64,000 bases of DNA from UBA10329 sp964500205. Its GTDB lineage: Bacteria > Bacteroidota > Bacteroidia > UBA10329. The notes under the pieces are model-generated. The model was not told where the DNA came from and ran no database searches. It was given only the letters and a program-made list of their open reading frames with translations. The stretch's first letter is position 1; every line of letters begins with the position of its first letter. Positions 23,921 through 32,102 of the stretch are shown here, in pieces. The position numbers were made by a program, and so were the translations under genes. The DNA is taken from positions 1 to 64,000 of the forward strand of contig CAZCNS010000011.1 in assembly GCA_964500205.1 (NCBI GenBank), read 5' to 3'.

Positions 23921-26884
23921 TCAACTGAACCTGCTCTGCAGCCGCTTCCTCGGCTTCACCTCGTTGATGTTGAACGTGAAGCGTATCCGCTGCCAGTAGT
24001 TCTCCGTGAGGAACTCCACATTGTTCTGCACATCGCTGGTCAGGAGGAAGGGGAAATGCACAGCCAGTATATCGGGAATGAGGTTGACACTGGCCCCGAA
24101 CTCCGCGAGGAAAAGTTGCGAACCCGGGAAGGCCGAACCCGTGTTGCTGCTCACGCCTACGCTCAGGAACAGCTCCAGCGGGATTTTCCTATAGATGGTT
24201 GAACTCAGGTTCAGCGCCATCAGCCAGTCGTTGCTCTGCCCTATGTTCATGTAGGTCTTGAAGCCGCCATCGGCCTCGATCATCTGCTGCGCGAAGAAGC
24301 CCGTGGTCTCGTATCGGCCGAGGAACGCTCCTTCATACAGGTAATCCTGATAGCCTCGGTGCCCGCCCATTCGGAAGTTGTAGAGGGGAGGAAGACCGTC
24401 ACCTATCGCCACTCCCGCGAACAGCCGTGCCCTGAAACCTCGGCTGCGTCTGTATGCAAAACCATAGATGGCCTCCAAGCTCAACTTTGAATCGAGTTCC
24501 AATTGCTGATAATCGAATGTCACTCTCGTGCTGTGCGGCTTGAAAGACTGACGGAAAACGTAGGTGAGTTGAGGGATGACCATCTGATCTGATGCGCTGT
24601 TCTCCCTGATAAAGTAATTAGCTCGCAGACGAATATCATGCGTCATGTTCAACCGCTTGTTCCTTGGCTCAAAGTGCAAGCTTACCTCTGGCCTGATGAT
24701 GTTCCCCGGCAGATAAGGTGAGCTTGGCGACAGAGGGAGATTGAATCGTTGCCCTTGAATTCTAAACCTCACCTGTGGACTTCCTGCTGTAGGCTGGAGT
24801 GTGTAATGAATGTCGGCCATGCCAGTAAGCCCATTGCTGCCGAAGGCATACATCGGCATCACCATGAAGCTGAACTTGTTCTTAGGCAGCATATCGTTGT
24901 AGAACGCCATACCGAGCATGAAGCCGTCATACTTGTTGCCACCAAGCACAGGCGCGAAGGCGAACTGCCGCTTGGTCGGGTCTTCAAGATAGGCAAGCAG
25001 ATGCGGCCTGATGGGCCTTCCCCTCCTTGGGCCGGGCACCAGCATCCTGTTGTTCTTGATGTTTACATCGGGGAAACTGCCCTCCACGTCCAGCTCCACG
25101 GCATCGCAACCGTCACAGGGCACGTTGAGCCATTCAGAACGTCCCTTCCCCTCGGCCCAATGCGTGCTCTGCGTTTTTCCCTCCTTCATCACAGAAACGG
25201 GCGCGGGCACGGCAAGGCTGTGGCGTTTCCTGCGCACCTTCACGCGCAACGAATCGCCCTTGTGCCTCACGCGGGTCAGCGCATATTTCACCTTTTCATC
25301 CGAACCGACAACCCCATCGAAGAACCACCCCAGCGAGTCGCCCGTCACTTCCATCGCCACCTTTCGGAAATCCTCAGGATAGGGATGCCTGTACTGCCAC
25401 TCGCGGAGATAGCGGTGCATCAGCGTGTCCATCTTTTCCTCACCGAGGTAGTGCATCAGATAGGTGAACACGGCTGCAGACTTCTGATAAGCGATGGTGC
25501 CGTAGTTGGTGGATGTGAACTCAGGCGCGGGGGTCTCCATCGGCTGGTCGGTGTTCTGCCGGGCCGACATGCGGAAGCCCAGCAGGTTCAGGTCTTTATG
25601 CTCCAGTTCCTTTGCCCCCAGCAGCGTGAGCGCAATGCGGAACAGCCCACCATCGAACAGCGACTCGCGCAGTTTCAGCCCCGGGTATATATGATGCATG
25701 TAACGCGCCTCGATGAAACTGTTCATGCCCTCGTCCATCCACGGGTGCTTCCGCTCGTTGCTGGCCAGCATCCCGTAGAACCAGTTGTGGCCCACCTCGT
25801 GCATGATGACCTCCTCCAGCCCGTATGCGTTGCCGCTCTCCCCGATGATGGTGATGTTCGGGTACTCCATGCCCCCGCCCTCGCTCAGCACCCCGTCCAC
25901 GGCCGTCACGTGGTTGTAGGGGTACTCGCCCACCTTCTCCGAATAGAACAGCGTGGCATCGTTCAAGTATTCGATGGAGCGTTTCCAGAGGTCGGCCTCG
26001 TTGTTGGTGAACATGGCCCAAGTGGTCACCCTGCGTCCGCTGGGCATAGCCACCTCACCTTTCAGCACATGATATCGCTTGTCGGCAAACCATGCGAAAT
26101 CATGCACCTTCTCCTGATGGAAATGCAGAGTTTTCGTCTCCGATGATGATGGCGGGAAACTCAGGTCGCGGGTGTCGAATGTGTCGATGGCCTCGGTCTG
26201 GCGCACCTTCTCATAGAGCCATTGCAGCTCTTTTTCACCATTCACGAGGTCGCCCGTGGCACCGACCACGTAGTTCTTTGGTAGCGTAAGATGCACGTCA
26301 TAAGTCCCGAATTCAGAGTAGAATTCGCCCTGGCCGAGGTAAGGCATCGGATGCCAACCCTTGTGGTCATAAACTGCGGGTTTGGGAAACCACTGCGTCA
26401 CCTGATACGCCTGCCCCAGGTGACCGAGACGCGAGAAGATGCCCTTCGGAATCTGAACGCGGAAGGGCGTGGAGATGCGCACCGTGCCTTTGGGCGGCAG
26501 CGGTTCGTTCAGCAGGACCCTGATGATGTCCCTGTACTGCTTGTGAGGCGCGGTCTCCAACGATTTCCCGTCCAATTTCCAGTCCAGACTGTCGATGTGG
26601 CCCCTGTCCTCCATTTTTGAGAAGAAGAGGGAAACGTCTCCGTCCTCGCGCATCTGCCTGTCCAAGGCCGATTTGCGCTGGTACGCATTCGGCCACAGAT
26701 GGAACCAGATGAAGTGCAGCGTGTCGGGGCTGTTGTTGGTGTAAGTGACGGTCTGGAAAGCATGGAGGGTGTGACTTTCGTCATCCAACCGCACATGGAT
26801 CTCGTGGTCGGCCTGCTGTTGGAAATAGCTCGTCTGAGCAGATGCCACGATCGGACAAAGTGCAACAAAGAGCAACCACCTCAT
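23921..26884 (-). CDS. M1-family metallopeptidase with C-terminal barrel-like region
   Basis: 987 residues from ATG 26884, which gives a good signal peptide (MRWLLFVALCPIVASAQ); a start at 26971 would add 29 residues. An N-terminal beta domain is followed by the gluzincin site: GGGMEYPN and HEVGHNWF near residue 360 with the downstream Glu in WMDEGMNSFIEAR, the HExxH-x18-E zinc set of aminopeptidase N relatives. After ~600 the chain changes to long amphipathic strands rich in aromatics and Gly (NFRMGGHRGYQDYLYEGAFL near 875), resembling an outer-membrane barrel. A fused peptidase-barrel of this length is common in Bacteroidota but not functionally known. It ends 10 bp from the tRNA-Leu gene, on the opposite strand. 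Confidence 0.85.
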   Translation of the reverse strand: MRWLLFVALCPIVASAQTSYFQQQADHEIHVRLDDESHTLHAFQTVTYTNNSPDTLHFIWFHLWPNAYQRKSALDRQMREDGDVSLFFSKMEDRGHIDSLDWKLDGKSLETAPHKQYRDIIRVLLNEPLPPKGTVRISTPFRVQIPKGIFSRLGHLGQAYQVTQWFPKPAVYDHKGWHPMPYLGQGEFYSEFGTYDVHLTLPKNYVVGATGDLVNGEKELQWLYEKVRQTEAIDTFDTRDLSFPPSSSETKTLHFHQEKVHDFAWFADKRYHVLKGEVAMPSGRRVTTWAMFTNNEADLWKRSIEYLNDATLFYSEKVGEYPYNHVTAVDGVLSEGGGMEYPNITIIGESGNAYGLEEVIMHEVGHNWFYGMLASNERKHPWMDEGMNSFIEARYMHHIYPGLKLRESLFDGGLFRIALTLLGAKELEHKDLNLLGFRMSARQNTDQPMETPAPEFTSTNYGTIAYQKSAAVFTYLMHYLGEEKMDTLMHRYLREWQYRHPYPEDFRKVAMEVTGDSLGWFFDGVVGSDEKVKYALTRVRHKGDSLRVKVRRKRHSLAVPAPVSVMKEGKTQSTHWAEGKGRSEWLNVPCDGCDAVELDVEGSFPDVNIKNNRMLVPGPRRGRPIRPHLLAYLEDPTKRQFAFAPVLGGNKYDGFMLGMAFYNDMLPKNKFSFMVMPMYAFGSNGLTGMADIHYTLQPTAGSPQVRFRIQGQRFNLPLSPSSPYLPGNIIRPEVSLHFEPRNKRLNMTHDIRLRANYFIRENSASDQMVIPQLTYVFRQSFKPHSTRVTFDYQQLELDSKLSLEAIYGFAYRRSRGFRARLFAGVAIGDGLPPLYNFRMGGHRGYQDYLYEGAFLGRYETTGFFAQQMIEADGGFKTYMNIGQSNDWLMALNLSSTIYRKIPLELFLSVGVSSNTGSAFPGSQLFLAEFGASVNLIPDILAVHFPFLLTSDVQNNVEFLTENYWQRIRFTFNINEVKPRKRLQSRFS

Positions 26885-26973
26885 AAGTAATCGTAAGTCT
26901 GGGATCATTAGCCAGTTCAAGAACGGACGAAGGAACGGAAAAGAGGGCTGAACATTGTCTGAACACATCATCG

Positions 26974-27747
26974 TCAGCCCATCACCGTAAGTCCGTCAAA
27001 TGCAAGCCTGATGTTCTCTGGCAACGCTGCCTCCACCTCCGCATGACAGCCCAGCAGATGGCTGATGTGGGTGAAGTAGCCGCGCTCAGGGCCGATCTCG
27101 GCCATCAGCTCCAGCGCATCGTTCAGGTTGAGATGGGAATGGTGCTTCTCGATGCGCAGGGCGTTGAGCACCACCACCTTCGAGCCGCGCACCTTCTCCA
27201 GTTCACCGCTGTCTATGGTTTTGATGTCCGTGAGATAGGTCAGACCCCCGATGCGGAAACCCGTGACGGGCATCGCGCCATGGTGGGCGTGGATAGGAAT
27301 GACCTTCACCCCGCTGACATCGAACGGTTCGTCCGCGATTCGCTTGAAATGCACCATCGGTACACCGGGGTACTTCTTTTCGGAGAAAGCGTAACCGAAA
27401 GTCTGCCTGATGGCCTGCTCGACCTGCTCGGTGGCAAACAGCGGCATGTCGATGTGCTGCTGTAAGTTGATGGCTCGGATGTCGTCCATCCCCATGATGT
27501 GGTCGGCATGTTCGTGGGTGTAGAGCACCGCATCAATGCGCTCCGTGCCTGACCGAAGCATCTGCTGGCGGAAATCGGGGCCGGTGTCGATCACCATGCT
27601 TACCTCCCCTACCCTGACCAGCACCGAGCTTCGCAAACGTTTGTCGCAAGTATCATCGCTGCGGCAAACCGCGCAGCTACATCCGATCACGGGCACCCCT
27701 TGCGAAGTGCCTGTGCCGAGGAATTGGAGGGAGACCCTTTCTGCCAT
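26974..27747 (-). CDS. MBL-fold metal-dependent hydrolase (PhnP/lipoate-type)
   Basis: 257 residues. Metallo-beta-lactamase ligands are complete: THEHADHIMGMDD (near 77), HAHHGAMPVTG (near 152), a bridging Asp in YLTDIK (near 172) and a late THISH. The N-terminal FLGTGTSQGVPVIGCSCAVC with its paired Cys is typical of the PhnP-like phosphodiesterase branch, where Cys and His hold a second zinc. The substrate is unknown; Bacteroidota homologues are often annotated near lipoate or cyclic-phosphate enzymes. Same strand as the M1 peptidase. Confidence 0.88.
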   Translation of the reverse strand: MAERVSLQFLGTGTSQGVPVIGCSCAVCRSDDTCDKRLRSSVLVRVGEVSMVIDTGPDFRQQMLRSGTERIDAVLYTHEHADHIMGMDDIRAINLQQHIDMPLFATEQVEQAIRQTFGYAFSEKKYPGVPMVHFKRIADEPFDVSGVKVIPIHAHHGAMPVTGFRIGGLTYLTDIKTIDSGELEKVRGSKVVVLNALRIEKHHSHLNLNDALELMAEIGPERGYFTHISHLLGCHAEVEAALPENIRLAFDGLTVMG

Positions 27748-27821
27748 TCGACAAACTTATCCCGACTGAGCTGCCTTTTCAAAAGTTTTCAACCTGAAAG
27801 CACAGCCCGTGACCCAGCGGG

Positions 27822-27829
27822 TACTTTTG
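27822..27829 (+). promoter_or_regulatory. Promoter -7 box TACTTTTG for transketolase N-subunit
   Basis: TACTTTTG is 24 bp before ATG 27854. An alternative GTG start at 27809 would lie upstream of this promoter, so the box decides in favour of 27854. Confidence 0.6.
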
Positions 27830-27853
27830 ACTTCTCAAAAAAATCCACTTGAA

Positions 27854-28699
27854 ATGGCCGATATCGAGCGTCTCCAATCCCTCTGCTCACAGACCAGACG
27901 CGACATCGTGCGCATGGTGCATGCAGTGAATTCCGGCCATCCGGGCGGTTCGCTGGGCTGCACGGAGTTCTTCGTGGCCCTCTATCACGAGGTGATGCGC
28001 CCAGATGCAGAGAACTTCAGCATGGACGGAAAGGGTGAAGACCTGTTCTTCCTGTCGAACGGACACATTTCGCCCGTGTGGTACAGCGTGTTGGCCCGTT
28101 ACGGCTATTTTCCCGTCAAGGAACTTTCCTCTTTCAGAAAGCTGAACACAAGGCTTCAGGGCCACCCTACCACCCACGAGGGGCTGCCGGGTGTGCGGAT
28201 GTCGAGCGGTTCCTTGGGCCAAGGGCTGTCGGTGGCAGTTGGTGCGGCACAGGCCAAGTCGCTGAGTGGGGACAATAAGTTGGTCTACGTGCTTATGGGC
28301 GATGGTGAACTTCAGGAGGGTCAGGTTTGGGAAGCGGCCATGTATGCTGCTGCCAAGAAGGTGGACAACCTCATTGCCACGGTGGATGTGAACGGCCGTC
28401 AGATCGATGGTGACACGGACGATGTGCTGCACATGGGCGACCTGCGGGCCAAGTTCGAGGCGTTCGGATGGAATGTGTTCGAGAGCAATGGCAATGACCT
28501 CAGCGACCTCATTACTAAGCTCAACGCCTGCAAGGCCGCCACAAGCAAAGAAAAGCCCGTCATCAACCTGATGCGCACCGAGATGGGCCAGGGCGTGGAT
28601 TTCATGGTAGGAAGTCACAAATGGCACGGTGTAGCGCCCAATGATGCGCAGCTTGCCGATGCCCTCGGTCAATTGGAGGAGACCTTGGGAGACTATTGA
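27854..28699 (+). CDS. Transketolase, N-terminal subunit
   Basis: 281 residues, only the thiamine-diphosphate-binding half of transketolase. Visible: HAVNSGHPGGSLGCTEFFVA (near 24), SGSLGQGLSVAVG (near 117) and the TPP/metal motif MGDGELQEGQVWEAAM (near 147). The C-terminal half, which completes the active site, is usually the next gene in Bacteroidota, but here the next gene encodes a VWA protein and no C-half is found in the window. Confidence 0.93.
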   Translation: MADIERLQSLCSQTRRDIVRMVHAVNSGHPGGSLGCTEFFVALYHEVMRPDAENFSMDGKGEDLFFLSNGHISPVWYSVLARYGYFPVKELSSFRKLNTRLQGHPTTHEGLPGVRMSSGSLGQGLSVAVGAAQAKSLSGDNKLVYVLMGDGELQEGQVWEAAMYAAAKKVDNLIATVDVNGRQIDGDTDDVLHMGDLRAKFEAFGWNVFESNGNDLSDLITKLNACKAATSKEKPVINLMRTEMGQGVDFMVGSHKWHGVAPNDAQLADALGQLEETLGDY

Positions 28700-28749
28700 A
28701 AAGGATTTTCCGTTGAAGGGGCACGACCTTTGACCCAACGACCCCGACC

Positions 28750-30147
28750 GTGAGAAGCCTTCACCACCATACCGCCCTTCTGCTGCTGTTGTTCTTTTCG
28801 GCAGTTCCCGCAAGTGCACAGCAGAAGCCGGCCGAGCCGCTCAACCGCATCCTTTTCGTGTTTGATGCCTCTCAGAGCATGTTCGGAAGGTGGGAGAGCG
28901 GGATGAAGATCGACATCGCCAGGAAGCTGCTCAACGAACTGTTGGACAGCCTTGAACAGGTTGATAATCTAGATCTTGCGCTCAGAGTTTATGGTCATCA
29001 AAGCCAGTATGTGAGCAGTACCCAGCGCGACTGCAAGGACACGCGGCTGGAGGTGCCGTTCAACAGTGGGGGCGCGGCCGCCCTCCGCAAGCGCATCAAG
29101 ACCATCCAGCCCAAGGGCACCACCCCTATCGCCTATAGCCTGGAGCAGACCGCCCGTGATTTCCCGCCCTGCCCTCGGGACCTGTGCCGGAACATGATCA
29201 TCCTGATCACCGATGGCATTGAGGAGTGCGATGGCGACCCCTGTGCGGTCTCAGCCGCATTGCAGCGCAACAACATCATCCTCAAGCCTTTCATCATCGG
29301 GGTGGGCCTGGACCTCGACCTCATAGACAGTTTCAATTGCATGGGCAACGTATTCGATGCTAGCAATGAGGAGGCGTTCCGAAGGGTGCTCAATGTGGTG
29401 ATCGCGCAGGCGCTCAATCCCACATCCGTACAGGTCAACCTGCTGAATGTTCACGGTCAGCCTGTGGAGACGGATGTCAACATGACCTTGTACGACCTCA
29501 ACAATGGGCGGATGCGTTACAATCTGATGCACACCCTGAACCACCGGGGCTTGCCTGACACGCTCACCATTGATGCGCTGGCATCCTATCGCATCAAGGT
29601 GCATACGCTACCTGCGGTGGAAAAGGACAGCGTGGTTCTGATACCGGGCATTCACAACGTCATCGGCATCGATGCCCCACAGGGCGACCTACTGCTGAAG
29701 GTCAAGGGCAAGCACGACTACAGGTATCTACAGGCTATTGTGCGGCAGAAGGGTGAGATGCAGACGCTGAACGTGCAGCCTTTCGACCAGAAGGAACGCT
29801 ACCTCGTAGGGCGCTACGACCTCGAGATCCTGTCAACACCGCGCATCCTGATCCCCAATGTGGACATCAACCAGAGCCATACCACCACCATCGAGATACC
29901 GCAACCGGGAATGGCCCACGTGATGCGCAAGAGCAAGGGCACGGGCGACATCTTCCTCCGCACCGAGAACAACGGCCTGCAGTGGGTCCACAGCCTCAAT
30001 GATGAAGGAACGAGCGACAGCGTGGTGCTGCAACCGGGAGACTACAAGGCCGTTTTCCGCCCGATGGGTTCAAAGCGCACGTTCTATACCGTAGAGAAGG
30101 ATTTCAACATCCAGTCGGGCAGGTCGCAACTTGTGGAGCTGTTCTGA
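28750..30147 (+). CDS. Secreted VWA-domain protein
   Basis: 465 residues from a GTG. A signal peptide (LLLLLFFSAVPASAQ) is followed by a von Willebrand A domain, residues ~33-215, with the MIDAS motif FDASQSMFG, Thr in KGTTPIAYSL and the Asp of LITDGIEECDG, so metal-dependent ligand binding is intact. The remaining ~250 residues are beta-rich, with repeated Ig-like or PEGA-like segments. Exported or surface location is likely; the partner is unknown. It may share a transcript with the transketolase N-subunit (50-bp gap). Confidence 0.85.
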   Translation: MRSLHHHTALLLLLFFSAVPASAQQKPAEPLNRILFVFDASQSMFGRWESGMKIDIARKLLNELLDSLEQVDNLDLALRVYGHQSQYVSSTQRDCKDTRLEVPFNSGGAAALRKRIKTIQPKGTTPIAYSLEQTARDFPPCPRDLCRNMIILITDGIEECDGDPCAVSAALQRNNIILKPFIIGVGLDLDLIDSFNCMGNVFDASNEEAFRRVLNVVIAQALNPTSVQVNLLNVHGQPVETDVNMTLYDLNNGRMRYNLMHTLNHRGLPDTLTIDALASYRIKVHTLPAVEKDSVVLIPGIHNVIGIDAPQGDLLLKVKGKHDYRYLQAIVRQKGEMQTLNVQPFDQKERYLVGRYDLEILSTPRILIPNVDINQSHTTTIEIPQPGMAHVMRKSKGTGDIFLRTENNGLQWVHSLNDEGTSDSVVLQPGDYKAVFRPMGSKRTFYTVEKDFNIQSGRSQLVELF

Positions 30148-30459
30148 GCGCAGCATCACTGACTTGCCACAACAAACTACTCGTTATCAAACAATTATAT
30201 CTGAACTGTGTGCCACGCGAAGTGGATGGCGTCATCCTGATTCGAAGGTCGCTCCGGTGGAATACTTCTACGAAACGAGACATAATCTGATAAGGCGGTC
30301 CAGAAACATCGAAACTACTGACAAGTTTACTTGCCAACGGCCCAGTGAGGCCGTTATCGTCATCATCTTCAGCACATGTTCAAATGAGAGGCTTAGGAAT
30401 AACCTTCACGAGAACTGCGCGTTTGAGCCTGGACTTCAGCCATCAGCTCACCACAAAAC
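30148..30459. other. Intergenic region with one hairpin, no gene seen
   Basis: 312 bp between the convergent VWA and DUF1573 genes. It contains a perfect 7-bp inverted repeat AACGGCC-cagtga-GGCCGTT at 30336-30355 without a T-run, a weak terminator candidate. Open frames here are short and lack coding character. I see no RNA gene. Confidence 0.5.
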
Positions 30460-30897
30460 TCAATGACTGTGATTGTGGTCGTGACCCTCGTGGTTGTGGT
30501 CATGATGGTCATGCCCGCCAGCAACTTCATTGACCACGCCTTGAATGCGGAGAACTATGGGCTCCTCAGAGCCATTGGAGGTCACCGTGACGGTCTTCTG
30601 GAAGTTGCCTACACGCTTGGTGTCATACATCACCTTGATGCTGCCCTTCTGGCCAGGAGCGAGAGGCTCGCGAGACCACTCTGGAACAGTGCAACCACAG
30701 CTCCCTGTAGCATTGGTGATGATCAGTGGCTCAGTTCCCTCGTTCACGAAAACGAACTCGGCCCCACCATCCGTGTGCTTATCGATGGTCCCGTAGTCGT
30801 GTACACTTTTCTCGAACTTGATCTTAGCGCCAGCTTCCTGCGCAATAGCAGCAACTGTCGGGGCAATGGCAATGATGAGGGTAAGGAGATGCTTCAT
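30460..30897 (-). CDS. DUF1573 family protein with His-rich tail
   Basis: 145 residues from ATG 30897. Signal peptide (MKHLLTLIIAIAPTVAAIAQ), then one DUF1573 Ig-like domain with HDYGTIDKHTDG and the conserved GSCGCTVPEWSREPLAPGQ near 65. The last ~20 residues are almost only His, Asp, Asn, Gly and Glu (AGGHDHHDHNHEGHDHNHSH), a likely Zn/Ni/Cu-binding tail. Periplasmic; the function of DUF1573 proteins is not established. Confidence 0.88.
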   Translation of the reverse strand: MKHLLTLIIAIAPTVAAIAQEAGAKIKFEKSVHDYGTIDKHTDGGAEFVFVNEGTEPLIITNATGSCGCTVPEWSREPLAPGQKGSIKVMYDTKRVGNFQKTVTVTSNGSEEPIVLRIQGVVNEVAGGHDHHDHNHEGHDHNHSH

Positions 30898-31009
30898 CGC
30901 AAAAAAAGTTTTGGTTGTGAATGAGGGTGGCAATGTCGGAATTTCGCGCCATACAGAACCTGAGAGGCGAATTAAGTGTTCAATCCTCGGTTAAAATTTG
31001 AAGAACAAC

Positions 31010-31426
31010 ATGGCCGAACAACTCAGTTTGACAGATGAACAGTGGCGGGAACGGCTCACTCCAGAGCAGTATCGTGTGCTGAGAGAGCATGGCACGGAGC
31101 GGCCTTTCACGGGTGAATACGACCTTCATTTCGAGAAAGGTGTGTACTCGTGCGCTGGCTGCGGCAGTGTGCTCTTCACCTCAGAATCGAAGTATGACAG
31201 TGGATGTGGCTGGCCCGCTTTCTACAGCAAGGCTGAGGAGGGCAAGATCGTAGAGCGAGTGGACAGGAGTTTCGGGATGATTCGCACGGAGGTGCTCTGT
31301 GGCAATTGCGGAGGGCACTTGGGTCACCTCTTCCCCGATGGCCCCAGACCCACAGGCATGAGATACTGCATCAACTCTGCGGCACTCGACTTCAGGGACG
31401 TTGATGGCAAGGGAGATGAGCAATGA
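31010..31426 (+). CDS. msrB: Peptide-methionine (R)-S-oxide reductase
   Basis: 138 residues, normal for MsrB. Zinc is held by two C-x2-C pairs (YSCAGCG near 49 and LCGNCGG near 98). The catalytic Cys is in RYCINSAAL (near 121), and GCGWPAFY is the substrate-site motif. It repairs oxidised methionine in cytosolic proteins. ATG 31010 is preferred over a TTG four codons upstream. Confidence 0.95.
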   Translation: MAEQLSLTDEQWRERLTPEQYRVLREHGTERPFTGEYDLHFEKGVYSCAGCGSVLFTSESKYDSGCGWPAFYSKAEEGKIVERVDRSFGMIRTEVLCGNCGGHLGHLFPDGPRPTGMRYCINSAALDFRDVDGKGDEQ

Positions 31427-31437
31427 TGCCACAGTGT

Positions 31438-31824
31438 TCACTTCCAGAGTATCGGAACACCGTAAGCTTCGAACTTGCTGTCCTTGGTCACTACAGTCAT
31501 GCGTTCATCAAATGCTTGTGCAATAATTAGCCTGTCAAAGGGATCTTGATGGTGGAATGCAAGCGTGGCATTTTTCAGCAAATGAGCATGAGTGATGGGC
31601 AACAGGTCGAAGCCGGATTCCCCGACTACACCAAAAATATCAGCGAGAGGCATTTGAAATTCCAGCCTTCCAAGCGAATGTTTTATCGACATCTCCCAGA
31701 GTGAGGCCATGCTTACGAAGCAACGATTTGAACGGCTTCCAATCTTTAGGCGAACAGATTCAGGAAGCATTTTGCTGTCAAGGACAGACCAGATGACCAC
31801 ATGGGTGTCCAAGAGCAGTTTCAT
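31438..31824 (-). CDS. VapC-type PIN toxin
   Basis: 128 residues. PIN-domain acids are present: MKLLLDTHVVIW (Asp near 6), WEMSIKHSLGRL (Glu near 44) and DPFDRLIIAQA (near 94). This is the VapC branch with the DTHVxxW opening, ribonucleases that cut tRNA or rRNA. Overlaps its antitoxin gene by 4 bp; both lie between msrB and acs, convergent with msrB. Confidence 0.88.
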   Translation of the reverse strand: MKLLLDTHVVIWSVLDSKMLPESVRLKIGSRSNRCFVSMASLWEMSIKHSLGRLEFQMPLADIFGVVGESGFDLLPITHAHLLKNATLAFHHQDPFDRLIIAQAFDERMTVVTKDSKFEAYGVPILWK

Positions 31825-32048
31825 TGCATGTACTCCTCAAAGCCGGGAATCGGGTCATCGAAATTCTTCTTCATCTTGATAAGTCCCTTAGCGAGGCCGA
31901 AACGAACTGGCTTCCGTTCATCTTTCTGAGGTTCTTTTTCAACTTTTTCCTTTTCCCTTTGACTGAGAAAATCAATGAAATCTGCCACTTCTGCCTGTAA
32001 ATGAGGTGGAAGGGCCGACAGTTTGGAGAGAATCTGTAAATCACTCAT
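31821..32048 (-). CDS. DUF2281-type antitoxin
   Basis: 75 residues. The N-terminal half (LSALPPHLQAEVADFIDFLS) is the DUF2281 helix pair. A Lys/Glu-rich linker leads to a C-terminal toxin-binding segment (GLAKGLIKMKKNFDDPIPGF). DUF2281 genes commonly precede VapC toxins of this subtype. Confidence 0.85.
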   Translation of the reverse strand: MSDLQILSKLSALPPHLQAEVADFIDFLSQREKEKVEKEPQKDERKPVRFGLAKGLIKMKKNFDDPIPGFEEYMQ

Positions 32049-32102
32049 GGCTCAATACATTGAAGAGTACGAAGGTACGCGTTGAAGCGCGATACCTGCG
32101 GA

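Noticed and set aside
24749..26146. 465-codon open frame on the plus strand
   Set aside because: Antisense to the M1 peptidase gene, whose zinc site is intact.
31427..32102. Duplicated gene ends around the VapC/DUF2281 pair, like those at the Fic and PIN modules
   Set aside because: I compared the ends of msrB and acs with both flanks of the pair and saw no repeat.
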